Counted from the stretch's first letter, positions 34,539 through 46,117 are shown. The stretch: 64,000 nt of DNA from Streptomyces sp. TBY4 (GCF_024213195.1 NZ_JANAVF010000026.1:1-64000), one strand, 5' to 3'. Notes: generated by a model from the sequence alone, not told the origin. Program-made: numbers and translations.

Positions 34539-34563
34539 GTCTGCGTTTTCAGGGCCGCCCCGA

Positions 34564-35217
34564 TTACGGGCAGAGGCGTTCCACGCGCCATTTGCCGTCC
34601 TCCAGGACGTAGCGGAGGCGGTCGTGGAGGCGGTTCTCGTGGCCCTGCCAGAATTCGACCGCGTCCGGGACCACGCGGATGCCGCCCCACTGCGGGGGCA
34701 CCGGCACCTGTTCGCCCTCCGGGTAGCGGGCTTCCAGTTCCGCGTAGCGGCGGTCCAGTTCCGCGCGCGAGCCGATCACCGTGGACTGCTCGCTGGCCCA
34801 GGCGCCCAGCTGGGAGCCGTGGGGGCGGGAGCGGAAGTACGCCGCCGTCTCGTCCCGGCCGATGCGGGAGGCGGTGCCGGTGACGATGACCTGGCGGGCG
34901 ATGGGGTGCCAGGGGAAGAGCAGGGAGACGAACGGGTTCGCGGCCAGTTCGCGGCCCTTGCGGGAGTCGTAGTTCGTGAAGAAGACGAAGCCACGGTCGT
35001 CGAACTGCTTCAACAGGACCGTGCGCGAACTGGGGCGGCCGTCCGGACTTGCGGTCGCGACGACCATCGCGTTGGGTTCGAAGACGTTCGCCTCCGCAGC
35101 GTCGCGGAACCAGCGCGCGAACTGGCCCATCGGCTCCTCGGCGAGGCTCTCCTCGTCGACGAGGTGGGAGCGGTACTGCTTGCGCATGTCGGCAGGGTCA
35201 AGGTGCTGATCGGTCAC
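34564..35217 (-). CDS. pdxH: Pyridoxine/pyridoxamine 5'-phosphate oxidase
   Basis: A 217-residue FMN-dependent oxidase that makes pyridoxal 5'-phosphate. Conserved blocks are MRKQYRSHLVDEESL, NAMVVATASPDGRPSSRTVLLKQFDDRGFVFFTNYDSRKGRELAANP, SRPHGSQLGAWAS and the C-terminal HENRLHDRLRYV. Its length and the HDR motif fit authentic PdxH. GTG 35217 is the start, and the stop is TAA. It is divergent from citrate synthase with 207 bp between. The terminator structure lies just past the stop. Confidence 0.96.
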   Translation of the reverse strand: MTDQHLDPADMRKQYRSHLVDEESLAEEPMGQFARWFRDAAEANVFEPNAMVVATASPDGRPSSRTVLLKQFDDRGFVFFTNYDSRKGRELAANPFVSLLFPWHPIARQVIVTGTASRIGRDETAAYFRSRPHGSQLGAWASEQSTVIGSRAELDRRYAELEARYPEGEQVPVPPQWGGIRVVPDAVEFWQGHENRLHDRLRYVLEDGKWRVERLCP

Positions 35218-35424
35218 GCCGCCATCCTGCCGCAGCGGCGCGTCCGCGACTGTGCCGTATGTCACGCTTCCCCGCGCCAAGCGGAACGTACAAAATCTTG
35301 GGGCCGGTCCGACGGTCCCGAACGGATGACCATCGGCCGTGCCGGGCATCAACGGGGATGACCGCGCCGGACCGCGAATCACGCCGGGAGCCGCGCGTGT
35401 TCGCACTATTTGAGGAGCCGCCTG

Positions 35425-36531
35425 ATGTCCGACTTCGTACCCGGTCTCGAGGGAGTCGTCGCGTTCGAAACGGAGATCGCCGAACCCGACAAGGAAGGTG
35501 GGTCGCTGCGGTACCGGGGCGTCGACATCGAAGACCTCGTGGGCCACGTCTCCTTCGGGAACGTCTGGGGCCTGCTGGTCGACGGTGCCTTCAACCCCGG
35601 CCTGCCGGCCGCCGAGCCCTTCCCGATCCCGGTGCACTCCGGTGACATCCGGGTCGACGTGCAGTCCGCGCTCGCCATGCTCGCCCCCGTGTGGGGTCTG
35701 AAACCGCTGCTCGACATCGACGAGCAGACCGCGCGGGACGACCTGGCACGGGCGGCCGTGATGGCGCTGTCGTACGTGGCCCAGTCCGCCCGCGGCCAGG
35801 GCCTGCCGATGGTCCCGCAGCGCGAGATCGACAAGGCCGGATCCGTGGTCGAGCGGTTCATGATCCGCTGGCGGGGCGAGCCCGACCCGCGCCACGTCAA
35901 GGCCGTCGACGCGTACTGGACCTCGGCCGCCGAGCACGGGATGAACGCCTCCACGTTCACCGCGCGCGTCATCGCCTCGACGGGTGCCGATGTCGCGGCC
36001 GCGCTGTCCGGCGCGGTCGGCGCCATGTCCGGACCGCTGCACGGCGGGGCGCCCTCGCGCGTCCTCGGCATGATCGAGGAGATCGAGCGCAGCGGCGACG
36101 CCGTGGCGTACGTGAAGAAGGCCCTCGACAAGGGCGAGCGGCTGATGGGCTTCGGCCACCGCGTCTACCGCGCCGAGGACCCGCGCGCCCGCGTGCTGCG
36201 GCGCACCGCCAAGGAGCTGGACGCCCCGCGCTACGAGGTGGCCGCCGCACTGGAGAAGGCCGCCCTGGAAGAGCTGCACGCGCGCCGCCCCGACCGGGTG
36301 CTCGCGACCAACGTGGAGTTCTGGGCCGCGATCATGCTGGACTTCGCGGAGGTCCCGGCGCACATGTTCACCTCGATGTTCACGTGTGCCCGTACCGCCG
36401 GCTGGTCCGCGCACATCCTGGAGCAGAAGCGCACGGGCCGTCTGGTGCGTCCTTCCGCCCGCTACACCGGGCCGGGCGTGCGCAACCCGCGCGAGATCGC
36501 CGGCTACGCGGACATGGCGGAGACCGCCTGA
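35425..36531 (+). CDS. Citrate synthase (type II-like, second paralogue)
   Basis: A 368-residue citrate synthase condensing acetyl-CoA and oxaloacetate. GSLRYRGVDIEDL is near residue 26, the catalytic His segments are HGMNASTFTARVIAST and GPLHGGAPSRVLGM, and GFGHRVYRAEDPRARVL holds the third catalytic region. Streptomyces carry more than one paralogue; the pdxH-divergent position matches the second citrate synthase of S. coelicolor. TGAGGAG precedes ATG 35425. A hairpin terminator follows at 36579. Confidence 0.94.
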   Translation: MSDFVPGLEGVVAFETEIAEPDKEGGSLRYRGVDIEDLVGHVSFGNVWGLLVDGAFNPGLPAAEPFPIPVHSGDIRVDVQSALAMLAPVWGLKPLLDIDEQTARDDLARAAVMALSYVAQSARGQGLPMVPQREIDKAGSVVERFMIRWRGEPDPRHVKAVDAYWTSAAEHGMNASTFTARVIASTGADVAAALSGAVGAMSGPLHGGAPSRVLGMIEEIERSGDAVAYVKKALDKGERLMGFGHRVYRAEDPRARVLRRTAKELDAPRYEVAAALEKAALEELHARRPDRVLATNVEFWAAIMLDFAEVPAHMFTSMFTCARTAGWSAHILEQKRTGRLVRPSARYTGPGVRNPREIAGYADMAETA

Positions 36532-36578
36532 GCGAGCGGCCGCGTCGGCTGCCCCCGCACAGGGCCGCCGCAGGTGAC

Positions 36579-36608
36579 GGGCGCCGCACCCCTCGGGGTG
36601 CGGCGCCC
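36579..36608. terminator. Terminator hairpin, 14-bp perfect stem
   Basis: Arms GGGCGCCGCACCCC and GGGGTGCGGCGCCC around TC, between convergent citrate synthase and TetR genes. Confidence 0.85.
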
Positions 36609-36637
36609 GCCGCGTTCCCGGGGGCTCCGGCGATGCC

Positions 36638-37237
36638 TCAGCCCAGCTCCGAGTCCAGGATCCGGGCCCACTGGGCGACCACCCGCGCCCGGCGGGCCGC
36701 GTCGTCCGTGAGGACGTTGGCCAGGCCCAGGCCGCGGGCCATGTCGAGCAGGCCCTGCACGGTCTCCCGTACGCCCGGTACGGACTCGTCCGCGCCCAGC
36801 AGCTCCACGGCCATCCGGTGGGTCTCGCGGCCCACCCGGGCCTCCAGCTCCGCCACGCGCGGGCGCAGCTGCTCCTCGTGGGAGGCCGCGACCCACAGCT
36901 GGAGGGCGGCGCGGAACATCGGGCCGGTGTACAGGTCGATGAGCGCCCCGACCACGTCGGCACGGGCCGCCGCGGGGCCGCCGCGCGGGAACAGGTCCAG
37001 CAGGGCGGTCGAGCGCACTTCGGCCATGTACTCGACGGCCGCCGTGAACAGCTCCTCGCGGGTGCGGAAGTGGTGCTGGGCCGCCCCGCGCGAGACACCG
37101 GCCCGCTCCGCGACCACGGCGACGGTGGAACCGGCCCAGCCCTGCTCGGCCAGGCAGGAGACGGCGGCCTCCAGGAGGTGGCGGCGGGTCACCCGGCTGC
37201 GGGCCTGCTTGGGGGCCGTCGGGTCGGTCGTGCTCAC
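36638..37237 (-). CDS. TetR-family regulator closing the acyl-CoA operon
   Basis: About 199 residues. The N-terminal HTH reads TRRHLLEAAVSCLAEQGWAGSTVAVVAERAGVSRGAAQHHFRTREEL, and the helical ligand domain carries ELEARVGRETHRM. The GTG at 37237 overlaps the enoyl-CoA hydratase stop by 4 bp; ATG 37246 is an alternative. As the last gene of the AtuA-carboxylase-FadE operon it is the natural candidate repressor, like AtuR or LiuR in other bacteria, probably binding CAAGCGTGCTTG at 45935 and released by an acyl-CoA. That link is inferred. Confidence 0.9.
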   Translation of the reverse strand: MSTTDPTAPKQARSRVTRRHLLEAAVSCLAEQGWAGSTVAVVAERAGVSRGAAQHHFRTREELFTAAVEYMAEVRSTALLDLFPRGGPAAARADVVGALIDLYTGPMFRAALQLWVAASHEEQLRPRVAELEARVGRETHRMAVELLGADESVPGVRETVQGLLDMARGLGLANVLTDDAARRARVVAQWARILDSELG

Positions 37238-37980
37238 CGCAGCCATGACGGGGCCCGTCGTTCGAAGCGGGCGCTGATGCCCTCGCGGGCCTCGGCGGAG
37301 GCGAAGTGCCGGGCGGACAGCTCCGCGAGGGCGGTTCCGTCCCGCTCCAGGGCGGCCCGTACCGGGGCCGTGACCAGCCGTTTCGTCGCGGCGAGCGCCT
37401 CGGGGCCGGCCTTGAGGAGACCCTCCAGGACCGGGGCCAGGAGCTTGTCCAGATCCTCGGCTCCCCTGGCGTCGAGCGTGAGCAGCCCGATGCGGGTGGC
37501 CTCGGCGGCGCCGAAGACCTCGGCGGTCAGGAAGTACCGGGCGGCGGCGCGGGGGTCCAGCCGCGGGAGCAGCGGCGCGGAGATCACGGCCGGGACCACG
37601 CCGAGGTGCGTCTCGGTGAAGGCGTACGTGGACTCCTGCGCGGCGGCGGCGATGTCGCAGACCCCGAGCAGCCCGAGGCCGCCCGCGCGGACGTGGCCGG
37701 TGACCCGGGCGACGACGGGCAGGGGCAGTTCGGCGATCTCCCGGAGCAGGGAGAGGAAGTCGGCCGGGTCGCAGGGGGTTTTGAGATCGGCGCCGGCGCA
37801 GAAGGTGGTGCCGGTGTGGGTGAGGACGACGGCGCGGGTCGCGGGGGTGGCGGCCTCGGCGGCCAGGGCGGTGCGGAGTTCCTGGACCAGGGGGGCGGAG
37901 AGGGCGTTGCGGTTGGCCGGGGAGTCGAGGGTGAGGGTGGTGAGGCCGGGCGTTCGCGCGGCGTGGACCAGTGGGGGCAT
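37234..37980 (-). CDS. Enoyl-CoA hydratase/isomerase family protein (AtuE/LiuC-like)
   Basis: A 248-residue crotonase. The oxyanion block is GTTFCAGADLKTP, the second block GHVRAGGLGLLGVCDIAAA (with Arg in place of the usual residue after the Val) and the acidic loop TETHLGVVPAVIS. In Atu/Liu pathways this step hydrates the carboxylated enoyl-CoA. GGAGGAG precedes ATG 37980. It is separated from the dehydrogenase gene by 330 bp that hold a palindromic repeat element, so the operon continues through it or has a second promoter. Confidence 0.88.
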   Translation of the reverse strand: MPPLVHAARTPGLTTLTLDSPANRNALSAPLVQELRTALAAEAATPATRAVVLTHTGTTFCAGADLKTPCDPADFLSLLREIAELPLPVVARVTGHVRAGGLGLLGVCDIAAAAQESTYAFTETHLGVVPAVISAPLLPRLDPRAAARYFLTAEVFGAAEATRIGLLTLDARGAEDLDKLLAPVLEGLLKAGPEALAATKRLVTAPVRAALERDGTALAELSARHFASAEAREGISARFERRAPSWLR

Positions 37981-38310
37981 GTCTCCTCCGGAGGGGGTGA
38001 GCGGTCGGTCGGGGTCCCCTCCGGGGAGGGTATGCGGGCCGCCTGCGGCGGGCGGGGCCGGGCCGGGCGCCCTGCGGGGCGGAGTTCCCCTACCCGCCCT
38101 TCGCCCGTTCCCCGGGCGCTGCCCGGACCCGGTCCTCAAGCGCCGGACGGGCTGGGGGTACCGGGCTGCGCCCGGACCCCTTTCGGGGCTCCGCCCCGGA
38201 CCCCGGCAACGGGTCCGGGCGGAGCCCGGGGAACGGTGGAAGGGCGGGTAGGGGACAGCCCCCGCAGGGCCCACCCAGCCGCACCCGCCCACCGGCGCGT
38301 CAAGAAGGAA
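37981..38310. other. Intergenic gap inside the operon, mostly repeat element
   Basis: No gene. About half of this 330-bp gap is the inverted-end repeat at 38086-38255. The remainder is G-rich leader for the hydratase gene. Confidence 0.6.
38086..38255. repeat. Palindromic repeat element, intergenic copy
   Basis: A 170-bp element with inverted ends. The outer 17 bp TCCCCTACCCGCCCTTC (38086-38102) pairs exactly with 38239-38255, and the complementarity continues with a few mismatches to about 45 bp. The centre has further GC hairpins. Related copies are at 43582-43755 and 53121-53338. There is no transposase, so it is MITE- or REP-like. Confidence 0.8.
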
Positions 38311-39492
38311 TCAGTAGGACTTGGGGAGGCCCAGGGTCTGGTGGGAGACGAAGTTGAGGATCATCTCCCGGCTGACCGGGGCTATGCGGGCCACCCGGGA
38401 GGCGACGATCAGCGCCGCCAGGCCGTATTCGCGGGTGAGGCCGTTGCCGCCCAGGGTGTGGACCGACTGGTCCACCGCCCGGACGCACGCCTCCCCCGCG
38501 GCGTACTTCGCCATGTTCGCCGCCTCCCCCGCACCCATGTCGTCCCCGGCGTCGTAGAGGTGGGCCGCCTTCTGCATCATCAGGCGGGCCAGCTCCAGCT
38601 CGATGTGCGCGGCCGCCAGGGGGTGAGCTATGGCCTGGTGCGCGCCGATGGGGGCCTTCCAGACCTGGCGGGTCTTCGCGTAGTCCACGGCCCGGGACAG
38701 CGCGTAGCGGCCCATCCCGATGGCGAACGCGGCCGTCATGACGCGCTCGGGGTTGAGCCCCGCGAAGAGCTGGAGGAGCCCCGCGTCCTCGTCCCCGACC
38801 AGCGCCGCGGAGGGGAGCCGGACCTCGTCCAGGACGAGCTCGAACTGCTTCTCCGCCGCCTGGAGTTCCATGTCGATCGGGGTGTACGCGAAGCCCTCCG
38901 CCTCGCGGGGGACGATGAAGAGGCAGGGCTTGAGGCTGCCCGTCCTGGCGTCCTCCGTACGGCCCACGATGAGGGTGGCATCGGCGATGTCCACACCGGA
39001 GATGAAGACCTTGCGGCCGCTGAGGATCCAGTCGTCGCCCTCCCGCCGGGCCGTGGTGGTGATGCGGTGGGAGTTGGAGCCGGCGTCGGGTTCGGTGATG
39101 CCGAAGGCCATCGTGCGGCTGCCGTCGGCGAGCCCGGGGAGCCAGTCCCGCTTCTGTTCCCCGGTGCCGAAGCGGGCGATGACCGTGCCGCAGATGGCGG
39201 GCGAGACGACCATCATGAGGAGCGGGCAGCCGGCGGCGCCGAGCTCCTCCAGGACGATGGAGAGTTCGGCGATGCCGCCGCCTCCGCCCCCGTACTCCTC
39301 GGGGAGGTTGACCCCGAGGTAGCCCAGCTTGGCCGCGTCCGCCCACAGTTCGTCGGGGTGGCCGCCCTCCCGGGCGATGCGCGCGAGGTACTCGCGGCCG
39401 TACTTCCGGCCGAGCGCGGCGACCGCCGCCCGCAGGGCCCGGTGCTCTTCGGTTTCGAGGGTCGTGGTCGTGGTGCCGGGGGTGGAGCTCAT
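38311..39492 (-). CDS. Acyl-CoA dehydrogenase (AtuD/LiuA-like)
   Basis: A 393-residue acyl-CoA dehydrogenase. Conserved blocks are GVNLPEEYGGGGGGIAELS, FGITEPDAGSNSHRITTTA, GRKVFISGVDIADATLIVGR and the C-terminal LGGNGLTREYGLAALIVASRVARIAPVSREMILNF. In the operon's predicted pathway it makes the enoyl-CoA that the biotin carboxylase then carboxylates. Its ATG overlaps the carboxylase alpha stop (ATGA), with AGGAGGAAGC upstream. The substrate could be citronellyl-CoA-like or isovaleryl-CoA-like; sequence alone does not decide. Confidence 0.92.
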   Translation of the reverse strand: MSSTPGTTTTTLETEEHRALRAAVAALGRKYGREYLARIAREGGHPDELWADAAKLGYLGVNLPEEYGGGGGGIAELSIVLEELGAAGCPLLMMVVSPAICGTVIARFGTGEQKRDWLPGLADGSRTMAFGITEPDAGSNSHRITTTARREGDDWILSGRKVFISGVDIADATLIVGRTEDARTGSLKPCLFIVPREAEGFAYTPIDMELQAAEKQFELVLDEVRLPSAALVGDEDAGLLQLFAGLNPERVMTAAFAIGMGRYALSRAVDYAKTRQVWKAPIGAHQAIAHPLAAAHIELELARLMMQKAAHLYDAGDDMGAGEAANMAKYAAGEACVRAVDQSVHTLGGNGLTREYGLAALIVASRVARIAPVSREMILNFVSHQTLGLPKSY

Positions 39493-41456
39493 GCTTCCTC
39501 CTGGACTACGGCGAGCAGGGCGCCGAATTCGACCTGTTGGCCGGTGACGGCGTGGAGCGCGGTGAGCGTGCCGGAGGCGGGCGCGAGGATGCGGTGTTCC
39601 ATCTTCATGGCCTCCAGCCAGAGCAGGGGCTGCCCGGCGGTGACGGGGCTGCCGGGGGCGAGGCCCTCGGCGACGCGGACGACGGTGCCGGGCATGGGGG
39701 CGAGCAGGGAGCCGGGCTCGGTGCGGTCCTGGGGGTCCTCGAACCGGGGGACGGCGGTCAGGGCGTGGGAGCCGAGCACGGAGTCCACGTACGCCGTGTT
39801 CGATTTTTGTTTCACGTGGAACAGCCGCCGCACGCCGTCCACTTCGAGGGTCACCAGATCGCGTGCGGCGGACAGCACCCGCACGCCGGGGTGGTCGAGG
39901 AGCTGCGGCGGGCCGCTGCGGGACGGCTGGTAGCGGACTTCGTACGCGGTCCCGCCGGCCGTGTAGCGGCGGCTCTGGGGCTGGGAGCGGAGGTTGCGCC
40001 AGCCCCCGAGCCGGGTGGCGAGCGGGGCGTCCGGACCGGGCGCGGACTCGGCGAGGGCGGCGGCGAGCGCGCAGAGCGCGGGGGCCGGGTCGTCCGGGGC
40101 CGCCTCGGTGAGGGCCGGCAGGTGGCGCTCGTAGAAGCCGGTGTCGAGCCGGGCCGAGGCGAACTCCGGGTGCCGCAGGGACCGTACGAGGAGCTCGCGG
40201 TTGGTGGTCAGTCCGTGGATCCGGGCTCCGGCGAGGGCGTGGGCCAGGGCGCGGACCGCCTCGGCACGGGTCGGGGCGTGGGCGACGACCTTGGCCAGCA
40301 TGGCGTCGTAGTGGATGGAGACGGTGTCCCCGTCGGTGAAACCGGTGTCCACGCGGACCGTGGAGGGGACGTCGAGGGTGTGCAGGGTCCCGGTCTGCGG
40401 ACGCCAGTCGGCGGCCGGGTCCTCGGCGTAGAGGCGGGCCTCGACGGCGTGTCCGGCGGCCACGGGGGGCTGCAGGGGCAGGGCGGCGCCCTCGGCGATC
40501 CGCAGTTGCAGGGCGACGAGGTCGAGCCCGAAGACCGCTTCGGTGACGGGGTGTTCCACCTGGAGGCGGGTGTTCATCTCCAGGAAGTACGGGCGGCCGT
40601 CGGCGGTGACGAGGAACTCCACCGTGCCCGCGCCCTCGTACGAGACCGCGCGGGCGGCGGCCACGGCGGCCTCGTGGAGGGCGCTGCGCAGGGCCTCGGG
40701 GAGACCGGGCGCGGGGGCTTCCTCGATGACCTTCTGGTGGCGCCGCTGGAGGGAGCAGTCGCGGGTGCCCAGCGCCCAGACGGTGCCGTGGGAGTCGGCG
40801 AGGACCTGCACCTCGACGTGGCGGCCGCGCTCCACGTAGGGCTCGGCGAAGACCTCTCCGTCGCCGAAGGCGGACAGGGCCTCGGCGGAGGCTGCTTCGA
40901 GGGATTCCTTGAGGGAGTCGAGGTCGCGGACCACCCGCATCCCGCGGCCGCCGCCGCCCGCGGCCGCCTTGAGGAGCAGCGGGAGGTCGGCGGCCGTGGC
41001 CGCGTGCGGGTCGACGGGGTCGAGCAGCGGGACCCCGGCGGCGTGCATCAGCTCCTTGGCCCGGGTCTTGGAGGCCATGGCCTCCATCGCCTCGGGCGGC
41101 GGGCCGACCCAGGTGAGCCCGGCGGCGCGGACGGCGCGGGCGAAGTCGGCGTTCTCGGAGAGGAACCCGTAGCCGGGGTGGACGGCGTCGGCGCCCGCCG
41201 CGAGGGCGGCCGCGATGACCAGGTCGCCGCGCAGGTAGGTGTCGGCGGGGGCGGCGCCGGGCAGCCGTACGGCCGCGTCGGCCGCCCGGACGTGCAGGGC
41301 GTCAGCGTCGGGATCGGAGTGGACGGCGACGGTGGCCAGGCCCAGCGCGCGGGCCGTGCGGAAGACGCGGACGGCGATCTCGCCGCGGTTGGCCACCAGG
41401 AGGGAGGCGAGGGGGGTCTGGGAGGTCTGGGGGTTCTGGTGCGTGTTCAGAGTCAT
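39489..41456 (-). CDS. Biotin-dependent acyl-CoA carboxylase alpha subunit
   Basis: A 655-residue alpha subunit with biotin carboxylase and biotin carrier domains. SLLVANRGEIAVRVFRTAR is at the N-terminus, the ATP-grasp loop is KAAAGGGGRGMRVV, and VEFLVTADGRPYFLEMNTRLQVEHPVTEAV is the catalytic core. The carrier motif LEAMKMEH (biotinyl Lys) lies about 45 residues from the C-terminus. It follows the beta gene after 8 bp. The layout matches 3-methylcrotonyl- or geranyl-CoA carboxylase alpha (LiuD/AtuF). Confidence 0.94.
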   Translation of the reverse strand: MTLNTHQNPQTSQTPLASLLVANRGEIAVRVFRTARALGLATVAVHSDPDADALHVRAADAAVRLPGAAPADTYLRGDLVIAAALAAGADAVHPGYGFLSENADFARAVRAAGLTWVGPPPEAMEAMASKTRAKELMHAAGVPLLDPVDPHAATAADLPLLLKAAAGGGGRGMRVVRDLDSLKESLEAASAEALSAFGDGEVFAEPYVERGRHVEVQVLADSHGTVWALGTRDCSLQRRHQKVIEEAPAPGLPEALRSALHEAAVAAARAVSYEGAGTVEFLVTADGRPYFLEMNTRLQVEHPVTEAVFGLDLVALQLRIAEGAALPLQPPVAAGHAVEARLYAEDPAADWRPQTGTLHTLDVPSTVRVDTGFTDGDTVSIHYDAMLAKVVAHAPTRAEAVRALAHALAGARIHGLTTNRELLVRSLRHPEFASARLDTGFYERHLPALTEAAPDDPAPALCALAAALAESAPGPDAPLATRLGGWRNLRSQPQSRRYTAGGTAYEVRYQPSRSGPPQLLDHPGVRVLSAARDLVTLEVDGVRRLFHVKQKSNTAYVDSVLGSHALTAVPRFEDPQDRTEPGSLLAPMPGTVVRVAEGLAPGSPVTAGQPLLWLEAMKMEHRILAPASGTLTALHAVTGQQVEFGALLAVVQEEA

Positions 41457-41464
41457 GTGCGGGC

Positions 41465-43059
41465 TCACATCCGGAAGACGCCGAAGCCGCCACGGGCGCC
41501 CTCGACGGGGGCGTTGTGGACGGCCGACAGGCACAGGCCGAGGACGGTGCGGGTGTCGCGCGGGTCGATGACCCCGTCGTCGTACAGCCGTCCGGACAGG
41601 AACATCGGCAGGGACTCGGACTCGATCTGCGCCTCCACGAAGGCGCGCATCCCGGCGTCCTGCTCCTCGTCGTACGGGGCGCCCTTCGCGGCGGCGGACT
41701 GCCGGGCCACGATGGAGAGCACCCCGGCGAGCTGGGCGGGGCCCATGACGGCCGATTTGGCGCTGGGCCAGGCGAAGAGGAAGCGGGGCTCGTAGGCGCG
41801 GCCGCACATCCCGTAGTGGCCGGCTCCGTAGCTGGCGCCGATCAGGACGGAGAGGTGGGGGACCTTCGAGTTCGAGACCGCGTTGATCATCATCGAGCCG
41901 TGCTTGATGATGCCGCCCTGCTCGTACTCCTTGCCGACCATGTAGCCGGTCGTGTTGTGGAGGAAGAGGAGCGGGATGTCGCGCTGGTTGGCGAGCTGGA
42001 TGAACTGCGCCGCCTTCTGCGATTCCGCGCTGAACAGCACGCCCTGGGCGTTGGCGAGGATGCCGACCGGATAGCCGTGGAGGGTGGCCCAGCCGGTGAC
42101 CAGGCTGGTGCCGTAGAGGGGCTTGAACTCGTCGAAGTCGGAGGCGTCGACGATCCGGGCGATGACCTCGCGGGGGTCGAAGGGGGTTTTGAGGTCGGCG
42201 GGCACGATGCCGAGGAGCTCCTCGGGGTCGTGGAGCGGCTCTTGCGCACGCGGAGGCTCGGGCCGGGCCCTGCGGTGGTTGAGGCGGGCGACGACGCGGC
42301 GGGCCCGGCGGATGGCGTCGTGCTCGTCGAGGGCGTAGTAGTCGGCGAGGCCGGAGGTCCGGGCGTGCATGTCGGCTCCGCCGAGGGACTCGTCGTCGCT
42401 CTCCTCGCCGGTGGCCATCTTGACGAGCGGCGGGCCTCCCAGGAACACCTTGGAGCGGTCCTTGATCATGATGGTGTGGTCGGACATGCCGGGGATGTAC
42501 GCGCCTCCGGCGGTGGAGTTGCCGAAGACGACGGCGATGGTCGGGACGCCGTCGGCCGAAAGCCGGGTCAGGTCGCGGAAGATGGCGCCGCCCGGGATGA
42601 AGATCTCCTTCTGGGAGGGGAGATCGGCGCCCCCGGACTCCACGAGGCTGATGCAGGGGAGCCGGTTCTGGCGGGCGATCTCGTTGGCCCGGAGCGCCTT
42701 CTTCAGCGTCCAGGGGTTCGAGGCGCCGCCGCGGACGGTGGGGTCGTTGGCGGTGACCAGGCATTCGACGCCCTCGACGGTGCCGATACCGGTGACCATG
42801 GAGGCGCCGACCGGGTAGTCGCTGCCCCAGGCGGCGAGCGGGGACAGCTCCAGGAACGGGGTGTCCGGATCGAGCAGCAGCTCGACGCGCTCCCGGGCGA
42901 GGAGCTTGCCGCGGGTCCGGTGCCGGGCCGTGTACTTCTCGCCGCCGCCGGCGAGGGCGGCGGCGTGCGCGGCATCGAGCTCGGCGAGGCGTTCCAGGGC
43001 GGCGCTACGGGCCTGCGCGTGCTCGGGGGCGAGCGGGTCGACGGCACTCTTGAGGCGGG

Positions 43060-43063
<4 letters not shown>
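41465..43063 (-). CDS. Acyl-CoA carboxylase beta (carboxyltransferase) subunit
   Basis: A 532-residue carboxyltransferase. Blocks GKLLARERVELLLDPDTPFLELS, GGAYIPGMSDHTIMI, MVGKEYEQGGIIKHGSMMINAV and GAGHYGMCGRAYEPRFLFAWP match 3-methylcrotonyl/geranyl-CoA carboxylase beta rather than propionyl-CoA types. It carboxylates a 3-methyl-branched enoyl-CoA using carboxybiotin from the alpha subunit. The GTG start overlaps the AtuA stop by 4 bp. It is equivalent to LiuB or AtuC. Confidence 0.94.
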
Positions 43064-45062
<1,999 letters not shown>

Positions 45063-45066
<4 letters not shown>

Positions 45067-45878
45067 CGCGAGGCCCCCGGCGTACGGCCCGGGCCCGCGG
45101 GGCCGGCGAAGGCCTGGGCGATGTCGAGCCAGCGGTCGGCGTCGGCGCCGGACGCCGTCAGGGCCAGGTCGGCGCGGTGGGCGCGCTGGGTCACCAGCAG
45201 GCAGAAGCCGAGCGCCGGGCCGGTGATCCGCTGCGGCGCGTCCTCGGGGCCGTACGCCCACACCTCGGCGGCGTCCCCCGGAGCCGTCAGCTCCACCCGG
45301 AACTCCCCCGCCGGAGCAGGCAGTCCCCGTACCGCGTACGCGTAGTCGCGCGCCCGTACGCCGATCCGTGCCACGTGCCGCAGCCGGGCCGTCGGTACGC
45401 GGCGCACTCCGAGCGCGTCGGCCACGTCCTGGCCGTGCGCCCAGGTCTCCATGAGGCGGGCGCTCGCCATCGACGCGGCCTTCATCGGCGGCCCGTACCA
45501 AGGGAACTTGGCGTCGGGCGAGGCCGCGGCGAGGGCCCCGTCGAGTGCGGCGCGGCCCTCCCGCCAGCGGGCGAGCAGCTCGGCGGGGGCCAGGGCGGCG
45601 CCCTCCTCGGCGCCCGCGTCGACGAAGGAGTCGGGGGCCTTCAGGGCCTCCTCGACGAGCCCCGCGAAGGCGGCGGCGTCCGTGAGGGCGAGCAGCGAGG
45701 CGCGGTCGGTCCAGTGCAGGTGGGCGATCTGGTGGGCGAGGCTCCAGCCGGGCGCGGGGGTGGGCTTCGCCCAGTCGGCGGCGGGCAGTTCCCCGACCAG
45801 GGAGTCGAGCTCCCGGCCCTCCTCGCGGAGATCGGCGAAGACGGCGAAGACGTTCTCGACAGCGGACGGATCGGGCAC
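45063..45878 (-). CDS. TIGR03084-family DinB-like metal-binding protein
   Basis: A 271-residue protein of the mycothiol-dependent maleylpyruvate isomerase/DinB fold. TPAPGWSLAHQIAHLHWTDR carries a probable metal-binding His pair, and METWAHGQDVADALG carries the third His. TIGR03084 proteins accompany AtuA and acyl-CoA carboxylase genes in many actinobacteria; their chemistry is unknown. GTG 45878 has AAGGGGAG upstream. It is the first gene of the leftward operon that runs to the TetR gene at 36638, with the CAAGCGTGCTTG palindrome 57 bp upstream. Confidence 0.87.
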
Positions 45879-45934
45879 GGGTGCGCTCCCCTTCTCGGCG
45901 TGAGGGGAAGCGTGGCAGCCGCCACGAAAACAAT

Positions 45935-45946
45935 CAAGCGTGCTTG
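45935..45946. promoter_or_regulatory. Operator candidate CAAGCGTGCTTG
   Basis: A perfect 5-bp-arm palindrome (CAAGC-GT-GCTTG) next to an AT-rich promoter patch, 57 bp before the first gene of the AtuA-carboxylase operon. It is the probable site for the operon's own TetR protein; similar CAAGC-type motifs occur before actinobacterial acyl-CoA operons. Confidence 0.5.
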
Positions 45947-46117
45947 CATTTTTATTTCGGGAGACGGGAGGGAGCCGAACGGGGCTGCCTGATCCAGGAC
46001 TTGATCCGCCCCGAGGCGGGCTCGGCGGGCCTTGCGCGAGCCACGCGCCCACGACGAGGATCCACCCCAGGGCCGGACACCAGGACAGGGACGGGACGAT
46101 GAACACGAACGGGGGCG

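Noticed and set aside
34398..34540. A known riboswitch class (TPP, cobalamin, SAM, c-di-AMP) beside pdxH
   Set aside because: I could not match any of the conserved aptamer blocks of these classes, and the plus-strand RNA has no downstream gene to control.
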